Source of the DNA: Tetraselmis striata
Taxonomy: Eukaryota; Chlorophyta; Chlorodendrophyceae; Chlorodendrales; Chlorodendraceae
Assembly: GCA_006384855.1 (NCBI GenBank)
Contig: VCJN01001943.1
Coordinates: 124,001 to 188,000, forward strand
DNA length: 64,000 bases
Direction of reading: 5' to 3'
The translations under genes and the position numbers were made by a program. Shown piece after piece: positions 20,290-31,500 of the stretch. Within the stretch, counting starts at the first letter, position 1. Each line of letters starts with the position of its first letter. The notes under the pieces were generated by a model. It worked only from the letters and a program-made list of their open reading frames with translations, made no database searches and was not told the origin of the DNA.

Positions 20290-21160
20290 GTGGCATCCGC
20301 CATCGCGGAGGTTGTGCGCCCCTACTCAGCGCAAATGGCAGCCCTCGACCTACCAGCACCCACCGTCCGCGTGTCCAAGGCGCCGCGCAACTACACGGAT
20401 GCCATCTCCAGCAATCACCCCGATGACTGGAAACCGTCCATGGACCGTGAGATCGACTCTATTATCTCCAAGACGGTGACTTTTGTTTGGATCGGCGTCC
20501 CTGAGCTTCGACGCAACAACCCGTAAGCGATCATCATACAGACGGCGTGGGCCTTCGCGGAGAAACACGACAAGGATGGCAACGTCATCAAGCGCTAGGC
20601 CAGGAGTGGTCGTCCGCGGCGATCAACTCACCGCCGGCAAGAACTATGATGACACCAATACCTATACCCCAGTCGTCAGCTTCATCGCCTTGCGCACCAC
20701 TAATGCTCTCGCAGTTCAATTCGACGGGGAGCTATACGACGTCACCTGTGCTTTCCTCAACGCTAACCTCGATGAAGATGTCTACGTCTACCCCCCCCCC
20801 CCCCCCCCCGTGGCTACAACCGCAAAGACCACGCTTGGAAACTCGTCGTTAAGGCACTCTACGGCATGCCGCAGCCAGGCACCCAAGGCATGGTTTCTGC
20901 GCTTTTCTTCCTTTCTCCGTGACTTCGGCTTCATCGGCTCCGAGTGCGATCCCGGCGTATGGACGTTGCTTGCCGCCGATGGATCCATGCTGGCCATCCT
21001 ATGCGTCTACGTTGATGACATCATGCTGGCTACCTCCCGGTCGTCCAACATTCATGAGCGTTTTCAGACTTCTCTCTTCCACTGCGGTTTGATGCAACCA
21101 CTAACGGCCTATCCACCTGGCTTCTTGGCATGGCCATTGAACGCAAGCCGGGAGGCGTGA
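20290..21160 (+). pseudogene. Copia reverse transcriptase, frameshifted
   Basis: Starts with the pre-RT pattern NHPDDWKPSMDREIDSI. It continues with WAFAEKHDKDGNVIKR (an in-frame stop and a one-base shift follow), then VVVRGDQLTAGKNYDDTNTY, LYDVTCAFLNANLDEDVYVY and the catalytic box CVYVDDIMLA near 21006-21035. A C run at 20791-20810 shortens or replaces the segment after the VYVY motif. Family assignment to Ty1/copia rests on the YVDD box and the flanking segments. Non-functional as read. Confidence 0.9.
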
Positions 21161-21960
21161 TCCACCTCCATCAGGAAGAAATACATCAACGACATCCTAA
21201 CTACCTTCAACATGACGGAGTGCAAGCCTCGCCGCCTTCCTTGCACGCCGGATACCGACTACTTTCATGACCCTACAAGCGCGCCTCTCGACACCAAACT
21301 CTTTCCCTATCCCAATCTTGTTGTCAGCCTTATATGGCTGGCTGTGGCATCGCGTCCGGATATTGCTTTCGTGGTCGGCCGACTGTGCGCCTATATGGCG
21401 TCCCCCACCGAGCATCACTGGCAGATCGCCATCTCGGTGTTGCGCTACCTCAAGGGCACCCCAAGCCATGGCCTCATTTTCCGGAAGCAACTGGACAACG
21501 GAGCACCTGACTTCATCTTCTCTGTGGACGCTGACTGGGCGACCTTCATGCCCAAACGCCGCTCCACTACCGGTTATCTTGGCTTGGTGCACGGCACCCA
21601 ATCGCCTACCGCGCGCAGGTTCAGAAGAGCATGCCCATGTCTACTGCCGAGGCGGAGTTCGTGGCGCTCTGCATGGCCTGCAAATGCATGGCATCTATTC
21701 GCATTCTTCTGCGCCAGCTCAGCCACCCCACCACTGACCCAGTGCGGGTATGCGAGGACAACTTGCGTGCATCGTTCTGGTGAAGCATGGTATGATTACA
21801 GGCGCGCAACGCCACATTGATCTCAAGTTTCAGTATGCGGCCCCACTTTGTCAAGACGGCATCATCGACATGCACTAATACACGCCTACCACATACCAGA
21901 TGGCCGAGTTCTTCACCAAGGCGCTGCCACTGACTACCTTTCTTCATTTCCGCGCTTTCC
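21161..21960 (+). pseudogene. Copia RNase H domain, frameshifted
   Basis: The frame 21212-21820 carries LVVSLIWLAVASRPDIAFVV, SVLRYLKGTPSHGLIF, the RNase H first acidic segment SVDADWA and the RRSTTGYLGLVHG motif. In the next frame comes MSTAEAEFVALCMACK, the second acidic motif of copia RNase H. The tail up to 21960 is degraded. Confidence 0.88.
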
Positions 21961-22030
21961 TGATGGGGTCATCCGAGGAGCCTTCCGTTGCGCCTCTGCC
22001 GCCATCAGTCTTGCGCCCGCGGGATTCCAC

Positions 22031-22044
22031 AGGATGAGGAGGGG
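22031..22044 (+). other. Polypurine tract
   Basis: AGGATGAGGAGGGG immediately before the 3' LTR TGTTGG, the usual priming site for plus-strand synthesis. Confidence 0.8.
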
Positions 22045-22789
22045 TGTTGGACCTAGGGTACCCCGGTACCTTGAATCCGCATTTTCTCTTTGTGAAATCC
22101 GCATTATTTTTCTAGTGAAGTGCTGGCCGCCGTACATGTGCCTAAGGTGTACGACACCCATATGCTACCGGAGTACGGCACTTAGACTTCTTTGCCAGAT
22201 TGCCTTCTTCGATGGAGCGGTGTCTGCCCTAGTCGACACCGAGCCGGCTGGTATAAATTGTCAGCCTCGGCTCCTGTAAAAGTAAAGTAAAGTTCGCCCC
22301 GGGACATCGGCCGAAGCCGCCCCAGTACTTGACCTCGTGCGGCAACTGCAGTCGTAGGTCTGGCATAGCCCATAGACCATTGCCTCATTCGAACCCCGAA
22401 GGGCTAATGCATCAACCGAGTAAACCCGGGCCGATATTGCCGAAATACATCGGCCAGGAATCGAACCCGGTACCTCTCGCACACGAGACGACCGCTCTAC
22501 CGAGCGGACAAGGGATGTACCTTGCTCCTGTAATTCAGTCAACTCCTCTTCTCAGAAATGTTCCGACTCGCCCATTCTCTCTCGTGACAGTGCCACTCAG
22601 CCATCACCACGGCGACAGCGACTACCTTTCGTCCATCGCCCACGGCTCACAGCAACCCTTTGCCTTTCCAGCTTGCACCTTGCTTGCTGGCACTCGACGC
22701 GACTCGACGCGTGTGTGCCGACTCTCGCCGACTCTCCCCCTATAGTGACAGTGCCACTGAGCCATCACTTCGACAATCTCCCTCCGACA
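22045..22789 (+). repeat. 3' LTR of the copia element, interrupted by a SINE
   Basis: 745 bp. Removing the 254-bp SINE plus one target repeat gives 491 bp, against 493 for the 5' LTR. Differences between the LTRs (for example CTATATAGCC against CGAGCC) indicate an old insertion. Confidence 0.95.
22280..22523 (-). mobile_element. tRNA-derived SINE inserted in the 3' LTR
   Basis: Reading the minus strand from 22523, the head contains an A-box-like GCTCGGTAGAGCGG and a perfect B box GGTTCGATTCC, the internal RNA polymerase III promoter of tRNAs. About 180 bases of unrelated body follow, and it ends in a CTTTACTTTACTT tail. It is flanked by an exact 10-base target duplication GCTCCTGTAA (22270-22279 and 22524-22533). 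The 5' LTR has only one copy of that site (GCTCTTGTAA near 11909). The anticodon arm is too eroded for a functional tRNA. Confidence 0.9.
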
Positions 22790-23800
22790 GAAACAATATT
22801 ATACGAAGTAATCTACATGGTAGCTCGTATATTTATAGCTTTTGATGTGCTGGAAGAATGGTGCTGGCAGCGTCATGATAATCAGCGCAGCATGCCACTG
22901 TCACTTATAACTGCCACGCAATGCATCGTCATATATCCGCCTGCAGTACGGTATCATGATCGGCATCCGTAGTGCGCATTCGGCAGTGTAGTACCTGTAG
23001 CGACTTGCAAGTACTGGTGTGAATTACAAAAAGGGCAGTACTGGTAGTAGCTATAGTTCGTTCGATGCTGAGTGGGCGGCTGCGTCGCGGGTGCCCGTCG
23101 AGCCCGTATACTGGTCGTCGACGCCGCCGGCGCGGCGGGCACGGCATCTGCTTATTTTGCGAACTACTAGCAGCGTAGCTCCCCGCACTACTGTACAATA
23201 AGGCAATCCTTACCGTGTCGTCGCGACTCGAATTCGACGACGGCGACGCCGCACCAAACCTCCCACTGGTCGGAGCAGCCGTGTCAAGGTATCAATCAGA
23301 CCCTTGAATACTGTCGAAATACTGCGTCGGAGTCTTCTCGGGTGCTCCTGTGGGATGGTGGCAAGCCTCCTGGACACGAACATTCATGTCGTCGTATGTG
23401 AAAAATAATCAGTAACGACCGGTGCGTCATGCGCACAGCAGCAGCACCGGCTACGGTAAACCGACGGTCTGGTGCGGAGGAGCCGGTGATGGCCCGAATC
23501 GCTCGCCAACACTGCGAGCGTTGCACGGAACGCGGATTCGGAGCATGCCGATTGAGATGTCGATAGCTGGGGAGGCGGCTGCCGATGGAGCTTGTGCGAT
23601 GCATGTTCGTTCGACGATGGGCAGTGCACGCCACAGCTCTTGGTGGCGGCGTATGTATTGGCGTCGTTGAAATCAGCGTTTGGAACCGATTGTGGGGTTC
23701 AAACGCCCCACATGAAACCGGAGCTAAACAGGCGAAACCGTGGTGTTGACGTTGATTCGTTCTTTTCGGTGGCGGGCTTGCGTGGGGATGGCTCGTTGGG

Positions 23801-23831
<31 letters not shown>

Positions 23832-24078
23832 CGTTGAAGAAGCAAGGGCGCCCGCCGTTTACTACAGTAAACGCGCTTCAATTCACCGCACGTGACACTG
23901 AGGTCGTTAGCATGTCGGCGCGTTCATGTGAGGCGGAACTCAGAGCCGCTTACAACGGCACTTATAAGTGCGTTGTTCTCTACCCATCCCTCGCAGGTCG
24001 TCCGTTGGCGACGGCGTGGGGCAGCTGCGTGGAGACTGAAGCAGCTGTCCTAGGCGGTCGCCCAGTCGGCCAGGAACC
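22790..24078. other. Intergenic stretch
   Basis: No gene recognised on either strand. It contains a G run of about 29 (23803-23831). Short plus- and minus-strand frames over 23.3-23.7 kb have no recognisable motif. Confidence 0.5.
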
Positions 24079-27016
24079 ATGGTGGGCCGGAGCGGTCGCT
24101 ACGCGGCGTGCTTGGCACTGTTTGCGTCCCTCCTGTCGGCTTGTCAGCGGCCAGTGGGCGCCGAGCCAGAGCAGGTGCATATCTCCATCACGGACAAGAA
24201 TGACGAAATTGTTGTCTGGTGGATGACCGACCGTCAGACCGAGACGTCCACCGTCCGGTATGGGCTGAACCCGGACAATCTTAACCTGACCGCCACGAGC
24301 AACAAAATTCAGCAGTACAAGTACCGCGGTATCCGAATGCGCGGGGGTTACACCTCCCCGTATATCCACGAGGTAGTTGTCAACGGGCTGCGGCGTGACG
24401 AGTATCAAATCCGGTACTACTACAAGTGTGGCGACCCCAGCGATGGCTGGTCCGAAGTTCGGAGCTTCCTTACTCGACCCGAGCACCCGGACGTCCCGGT
24501 GACATTCGCCGCTTTGGGTGACACGGTGAGACTTTCCACGACGACACAATGCCGATCCAGCCGATGCGCATGTGACGCATGCATGCATGTTTCTGAGTTG
24601 AGGTGCCGTATCTCCCCGTATTTTCGCAGGACGCGGGGCAAGATGACCTTGAAGACTGCCGGAATCTAGACCGCTGCGTGCCAGCCACAAGAACGGAGGA
24701 TGTGATGAGCATGATCCTGCAGCGCACCCACAACATCGTTCCCACGGATCTGATGCTTCATGTTGGAGACATGAGCTATGCTGACGGCAACCAGGTACAG
24801 CTTTCGACCCGTATCTGCTTGCCGGGCGGATGAGCGAGCCTCAGGCGTAGGCTCGAAGCTGTTTGCAGGATGTGAGTGCAGAAGTATCACAATTGGTGCC
24901 ATCCTGCAGGATCATTGGGACTCGTTTGGAAGGCTTGTGCAGAATACCACCTCTGAGGTGCCTATCATCACGGCTGTGGGAAACCATGAGTTTGAGAATC
25001 GTGCGCTCCCTTGCATGGTGTCCATCCAACTCCCTGCATGCCTACGACATGTGCACGCTGAGGCAAGACATCAATGCGCTAACACACATTGCGCGCGGCG
25101 GCGCAGGCAAAACATACGATGCTTGGCTGTATAGATGGCGCCACGACGAGCCCAACAACGGGGGGGACTATTGGTTCAGTTTCGATTACGGCCCCGTTCA
25201 CTTCGTGTTTCTCACTACCGAGCATGACTCGAGGCGCCAGGTTGATTGGCTGGAAAGGGACCTGGGTGCCGCCGACACGCCGGAGCGCAGGCTGCGCGTG
25301 CCCTGGATCATTGTGATCGCCCACCACCCGATGTTGAACGCCGGAAAGTACTCAATGAGCGGTGACAACCGCGACGCCTTTGCGCCTCTCTTCAAGAGGC
25401 ACCGGGTCACCATGTATTTCTGCGGACACTGTCATAACTACGAGCGGACGATGCCCATCAATGCGGATGGCATCACAGACACCGGCGCCGGCACCCTCCA
25501 AGAGCCGTACATTCAGGAGATCCACCCAGCCTCTGCGGTCGCCCGCGTGGGGTCTCGCTTAGAGGCTGTTCCAGGATACTGCAACTGGAGTGGCTGCCAG
25601 GACGGCAGGCAGGGGGATCCCTGGTGCAGCGGTGGGCAACCCGCCCAACTTGCTCTGAATACTGATCGCTGCGGTGCATTTGCTCTAACGCGCTGATTCC
25701 GATGCATTTATTTTCTGCGTCAAACAGAGGCGGCGACCAACTGCATGGTGGACTGCGCTGGCATCTGGTGCCGTCTTGAGGACGAGAAGGAAGGGGAGAA
25801 TAACGATCGCCGCGGCCGCGACGATGATGACGACGGCGGCTACGGACGCATGGCTGATGGCTGGGGGACAATTCATATGATAATTGGGATGGGCGGCCGC
25901 CGCGGCGACCAGTGCCCCGCGCTGGTGCGCCCGCTTTGCGCTGCAGCCCTGTCCTCGGTGTTTCCTGCTCGGTTTCGGCGTGTGCTGATGGGCTGAGCCG
26001 TGTGGTGGACCCCGCAGGCGCACACTCAGAGCCGGCCTAAGGCAGCCCGTGGCGCGGCATTCTTCACAGTGGACCGGAGCACACTGCACTGGAAGTACAT
26101 TGACACAGAGTACGCTGTGCGCTATTAGAATAAAGCCGTTTTCATGTTGCTGGGGCCGTTTCCTGCCAAACTTTATTTAAATGCCAGTGCTGGCTCACCG
26201 GGTGGGGGCTCATGTCAACCCTGACAAAACCCTACCCCCTAACAATGCGCCTGCAGGGGTGACATCATTGACGAGATGAAGATTTGCAGCCGCGCCGGAT
26301 GCGCGGAGGCACCCCCCATCGACGACCTGCCCCCCCTGCCCCCAGCACCGCGGCCGCTGGACAACGAGCGCCGCAAGCTTGACAACGGTTCCGCGCTGGA
26401 AGACGGCGCCGAAGAAGTGGAGCTTCCAAACTACCTGGAGAACAACGAGCTCACCTTTGGCGCGCCCGCGGAGCAGTGCCCCGTGACGGGCGTCACCATC
26501 AACCTCAGCCCGCCCTCCGCTGAGCTGCAGGCGCAGCTCTCCACGCAATATGGATGCCATCTCGAATCACTCGACAACAACGCTTACCTCACTGACGCTG
26601 TCGACTCTGGCAACACGACGCGCGGTGGGGGCGGAGACCAAGCGCCCGGCACGGGCGCGTCAGCAGAAGCGCAGGCCTCAACCTGGGAGAGCATCGTCGC
26701 TGACGCGAAAGCGCTGCTGTCCAACCCAGGGTTCGCAGTTCCCGTCGCCATCGCGCTTGCACTGGGGATTGTTCTCCTGATTGTCGTCATCATGGTGGTG
26801 GTCCGCTCGTGCAAGGCCAAGCCACCCGCACCCCCGGATGCCGACGATGGTGACAAGCAGACCCCGGTGGGTGAGCAGCCACTCTCGAGAGTCGCCGAGA
26901 GGCTTCAGGATGCTGCTGCGGCAAGCAGCCTCCAACGGCATCGCTCGGAGGGCGTCGATTCCTTCAAGGTGGAGGATGAAGCGCTGCTGTCGGTGTCCAT
27001 CTCTTCTGATGTGTAA
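24079..27016 (+). CDS. Purple acid phosphatase with C-terminal membrane anchor
   Basis: Metallophosphoesterase of the secretory pathway; such enzymes hydrolyse phosphomonoesters with a binuclear metal centre. Exons with matching phase are 24079-24525, 24630-24794, 24910-25000 and 25107 to about 25540, then 26018-26109 and 26257-27016. The piece between 25540 and 26018 is not resolved. The start gives a signal peptide (LALFASLLSACQ). An N-terminal Fn3-like part (VVWWMTDRQTETSTVRYGL) precedes the metal motifs GDTDAG, GDMSYADG, GNHEFE, VIAHHP and GHCHNYERT, all five family blocks. The last exon adds about 240 residues with one transmembrane helix (AVPVAIALALGIVLLIVVI) followed by a cytoplasmic tail, unlike most family members, suggesting a cell-surface phosphatase. 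Confidence 0.85.
26127..26133 (+). promoter_or_regulatory. Possible intronic polyadenylation signal in the phosphatase gene
   Basis: If the last intron (26110-26256) is not spliced, the frame reads six more codons to a TAG at about 26126-26128, which overlaps GAATAAAGCC. Use of this AATAAA would give a shorter protein without the membrane anchor. Purely a sequence observation; many algae use other signals. Confidence 0.3.
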
Positions 27017-28534
27017 AATGTTACGCATCCTCAAGGCTTGGGCACTGCGACAGGGTCAACGCGATGTTTTCCACGGTAAATACTATCATGATCATGGGCA
27101 GTATAGTTGCTTGCTCCCTTCTGTGGGAGTGCCCCTCACAGTGGTGACCGCATGTAAGTATGTACATAGCAATCAGAATAACACCAGCCGCGTGGTGCGG
27201 GTGGTATCATCCTTAGATTTCATGCTCTCTTTGGGTGATATACTACATGCAGCGCCGCAGCACCGTCATTCCATGATTGCACATGTGCAAGTCTGAGCAC
27301 TGAATGTGCTGTAATCGCACAAACAGCAGCTGCCGTGGTGCGATAATAACATGTTGGAGTGCTGCTGCAGCAAAGGCTGATGCCAATTCGAGAATCGAAA
27401 CATCAGGCAATCAACTGCCCGGTCATCATCACCATTATTTATGCGGTGGCGGCTCACAAGCCCAAGACCGGCTATTAAAATACAAGTATTGTTATTATTT
27501 AGGATATTATTATGGATTGTATTGTATTCTATCTGTAACCCGTGATGGAAATACGATTATCATTATCCAAATTCAGAATATTATTAGAGATTCCATTGTA
27601 TTGATGTATTACTAGTACATAGTATATTGATGTTACTAAGCACATGTATAATCATATGACGTACCCCCTATTGCCTCATAGCACGATATGATCGACACGC
27701 ATGGCAAACTGACAAGTACGCACGGCGACTTGTGTGCAGTTAGTAATAAGCGGCATCGCAAGAAGTTGCGGCAGCGCCGTAGCACCGGCTAATACAACAC
27801 CGCTATTGGCACATGCACACAATATAGCCACTCCGAGGCGCAGCGGGCCACATGCATACAGTAGCGAGCACCTGGCTGCCTTCGGGCTTTTGAACAATGT
27901 AATCTTTGCTGGCGCGGCCGACGAACAACGATGACCTGTCATCCGCATATGATTATCAACAGCAACTGAGGCAGCATTTACTACTGGAGATGCTGGTCAC
28001 GACGAATAATGCTGAAAGAAGGCAAGCTCGACTGCTGTGCGCATGTATATAAGATAATAGTATTTATTGCCAAAGGGCAAGATAAGTAGGGTCGACGGTT
28101 TCCAGGTTGGCGAGGCGGGGTTATTACTGGGGGCACGCACCGGTAATATCGGCGGGCTTCGTCTAGGTAAAGTGGTCAATATAGTGATTTTTGGTCTCTA
28201 CGTCGCTAATACTATACAGGTACCCTGCACTGCGTTATTAAAATACAGCAAAGCGCGCAGCATTAATCCTTGTTTATGCGGCGCCACAGACAACATCGCT
28301 ACAGGCAGCAAGCATGCGCGCGTATGAGCGCGCCAGGATGGCCGCGGAGCAGTGTTGGGTCCCCCACTTGCTACATAACTCCCCCCGCCCCCTCCCCCCT
28401 CCCCCCCCCCCCCCCCCCCCCCCCACGCCCCGGCCTCCCTCCGACGTTCTTTGCTGGACGTGGCCGGCGTGCTTGCTGCCGGCGCGGGGGGAGCTGGGCA
28501 CGCCGGAACAGCGCAGCACGCCTCTTTCGCAGCT
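27017..28534. other. AT-richer intergenic region
   Basis: Between the phosphatase stop and the kinase start. I see no gene. 27470-27660 is markedly AT-rich. A C-rich tract lies at 28378-28423 just before the kinase gene. Confidence 0.5.
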
Positions 28535-31500
28535 ATGGCGCCGCGATCATCGGCCGCCGCGCCGACGACTAGTCGTGTGATGCGCTCCCGAGTGGCAGGC
28601 GCCGCTCTGCCGCGAACTATCAGAGCGAAGCCAACGAAGGCGACGTCTTGGTGCCCGCCGCGGCAGCGGCTCCAGATCTGCGCGGTGGCTGCTGCCAGCG
28701 ACGCGTTCGTGCCCTACCGGCCGCCGGAGCCTGCCGCGCGCTCCGACCTCGTGGGCGCCTTGGAGCGCGAGGCCATCAGCTTCCCGCCGCCGCTGACAGG
28801 TACTACGAGTACGACACGGCGGCGTGGTGAGGAAGCTGGGAGCAGCTGGTGCCTCGCGACTGAGCTCCGCGCGCATGTGCCCTGCAGTGCCGGAGCAGCT
28901 GGGGCGCGGCCTCGAGTTCTGGCGCAGCGTGCTGCCCATCGTGGCGAGCTACTGGTCGCTGCAGGTGAGCGCGCGGGGATGCGGGGCTTGTCGGGGGCTG
29001 AGGCGCACCCATGGAGGGGCGGACGCGGATGTTGATGACGCGTGGATGCCTTGACGCGCTGCCGGTGCCGCTGCAGGCCTTCCTATCCCTACCCTGGAAC
29101 CGCAAGCTGGAGCAGCACGAGGTGCGCGGCCCCGCAGCGCCTTTCCATGCTGCGCCTGCCGTTGGAGGGCGGGGAGGGCTGCCTAACACCGCAGATGGTG
29201 GGCGCAGAGGGACCGGATGTGGCAGGCGCTGCATGAGAGCGGGTCCGCCAAGCTCGCCGGCACCATCTGCGACCTGCAGGCGCGCGGCACCCCCTGCGGC
29301 AAGCCTCCCCCAGCACCCACCCCGCGATCCAGGCAGCAGCGCAATGCCGCGGTCACGCCGCCCCAGGGTCAACTGCGCCCCCCCCCCCCCCCCCCCCTCC
29401 CCCTTGGCTCGCCATCAGGGCTTTTACACCAAGAGCGGGCAGCTCATCGGCTCCCGGCCGGACCTCTTCCCGGGCGCCTACACCGAGAAGCTCTCCGTCC
29501 TGCACGACGCCATCCCGCCCATGCCAGGTGCGCAGCCGCCAAGGGGAGGGGGGAGGGAGGGGTGCGGCTGCCACCATGCCAGCGGGGGCGCTGGCGGTGT
29601 TGAGCGGCGGCGCTGCTGGGCGGGCGCGCGGCAGGCCCGCTGGTGCGCGCGATCGTGGAGCAGGAGCTGCTGGGCGGCGCGGCGCTGGAGAGCGGGTTCG
29701 CCTCTTTCGACGGCGAGCCACTGGGCAGCGCGTCGGTGGCGCAGGTGCACCGCGCCACGCTGCGGGACGGGCGGCAGGTGGCGGTCAAGCTGCAGCGGCC
29801 CAACATGAAGGCAAGCTGCCCCCTAACCTTGGGCTGCCCTGTGCTGCACGGCGCCTGCCTCCATGCGCCCATGCCACGACGGGTAAGACCCTCTGGGCCG
29901 CCTCGCACCAGCATGATCGTCAAGGGCCCACCCGGTGGTGCATTGAGACTCCACTGTGCGGCAGCCGTTACCCTTCGTTACCCCTCAGAGTGTCACGTTG
30001 CAGCCGCGCCGTTGGCGTGTGCTGGACCGTGAGCCAATGGCGCACTCCCCCCCCTCCCCCGGCGGAAGCGCGCCCCGCATTGACTGGCAGGAAGGGAGGG
30101 AGAGCGGAAGGTGGGGAAAACGGGGGTATACGGGCGGCTCTGAGGCAGTACCTGTGCATGGGTTGGGGTGGGGTGCCCCCTCCGCAGCGCCTGATGATGG
30201 GCGACGTCGGCAACGTCAAGGCGCTCACCAAGCGGCTGCGCGGCAAGTTCCCCGTGGACTACTACGTGGTGTTCAGCGAAATGGAGGTGCCCCCCCCCCC
30301 TTTTCACCCCTTGATGCCGACAGAGGGCGCCGAGGCGGCCTCGCCCCCTCCCCCTCACCGCAGCCCCGGCGTCGCCGCCTGGGCACCCGCAGGCGCAGAT
30401 GGAGTTTGAGTTCGACTTTGTGCGGGAGGCGGCGGTGATGGACCGCATCGCGGAGGAGTTTGGGCGCGTGCCGGGCGGGCCGCCGCTGGTGGTGCCGCGC
30501 AGCATCCCCGGTGCCCCCCTCCCCCCCCCCCCTCCCCCTCCCCACCCCGCCTTCCCCTTCACCACCACACATGCACAGTGCGGTGATTGTACAGCGCTTG
30601 GCGCGGTGCTGACCTCCCCCCCCCCCCCCCCCCCGACCCCCTCTCACCCCCCCCCTCCCACCCCCTACATGTGGGTTGCTACCCGCAGGCCTGGTGCAGA
30701 AGCGCGCGTTTGCGATGGAGCTCATCGACGTGCGTTGAGCGGCCCCACAAGGGGAAAGGAGATGGGGAAGGAGGGGGGGGGGGGGGCTGATTGGGTCCAC
30801 TCGCGCTGAGGGCTGTCCCGGGCGGGCGCAGGGCGTCCCGCTGTCGCGGCTGCGGGAGGAGATGGAGACGCGCGGCATCCAGCCGGGCGGGCTGCAGGTG
30901 AAGCAATCCCCAACCCCGCCGACAGGCCCTCCGCCCCCCTCTTTGCTTGCTCCCTCACCCCCAACATCCTCGCGGACCAGGCCAAGATCCTGGGCAGGCG
31001 GCTCCTGCGCAGCCTCACGGACGGCTTTGGCTACATGCTGTTCCACATCGGCCTCTTCCACGGTGAGGGGACGCCCCCCCCCCCCCCCCCCCCCCTTCCC
31101 CCCATTTTCCACATGCACTAACCCACCCACCCATCCACCCATGAACAGACACAGACTGCTGAACTTTCATCAACGCAGAACAGCACGTACAACTGCACGG
31201 GCGATGAATCCCGGGATTTTCTTTGTTTTCTTTTTCTTTTTTCTTTTTCTTTTTTTTGGGGGGGGGGGGGGGGGGGGCTGGGGGGATTTGGGGCTCGGCA
31301 TGAAAGGATTACTGGAAAGGCTGTCTTGCTATGCGCCCGGGCACTATTTAGCTGTTATACCGCAGAGTTTGTTGGTCGCACGTTCGGATGTGTCGTGCGC
31401 GGAATAAACAGCCGCCCCGGCGCTCTCGAGCAACCCCGGCGGCATCGCAGGGTTGAGTTGCTTGCAATGGTTTCGTAGCCGCTGTGGTTTCGGAGCCGCT

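Larger units (their letters stand above)
11681..22789 (+). mobile_element. Ty1/copia LTR retrotransposon carrying a cytosine-5 methyltransferase, decayed
   Basis: It is bounded by two LTRs (11681-12173 and 22045-22789). A purine tract lies directly before the 3' LTR, and the element holds an in-order gag-like ORF, methyltransferase, integrase tail, reverse transcriptase and RNase H. The interior also contains copy B of the 5.4-kb block. Several frameshifts and stops make this copy non-autonomous. The flanking 5-mers (ACAAC left, GAAAC right) are not an exact target duplication, so the ends may have recombined. No protease or integrase core could be found. Confidence 0.92.

Noticed and set aside
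22445-22523. Functional tRNA gene on the minus strand
   Set aside because: A and B boxes are present, but the anticodon arm does not form a proper 5-bp stem with a 7-base loop, and it is the head of a SINE with target duplications.
11676-22794. 5-bp target site duplication of the copia element
   Set aside because: Flanks ACAAC and GAAAC differ at two positions; not accepted as a duplication.
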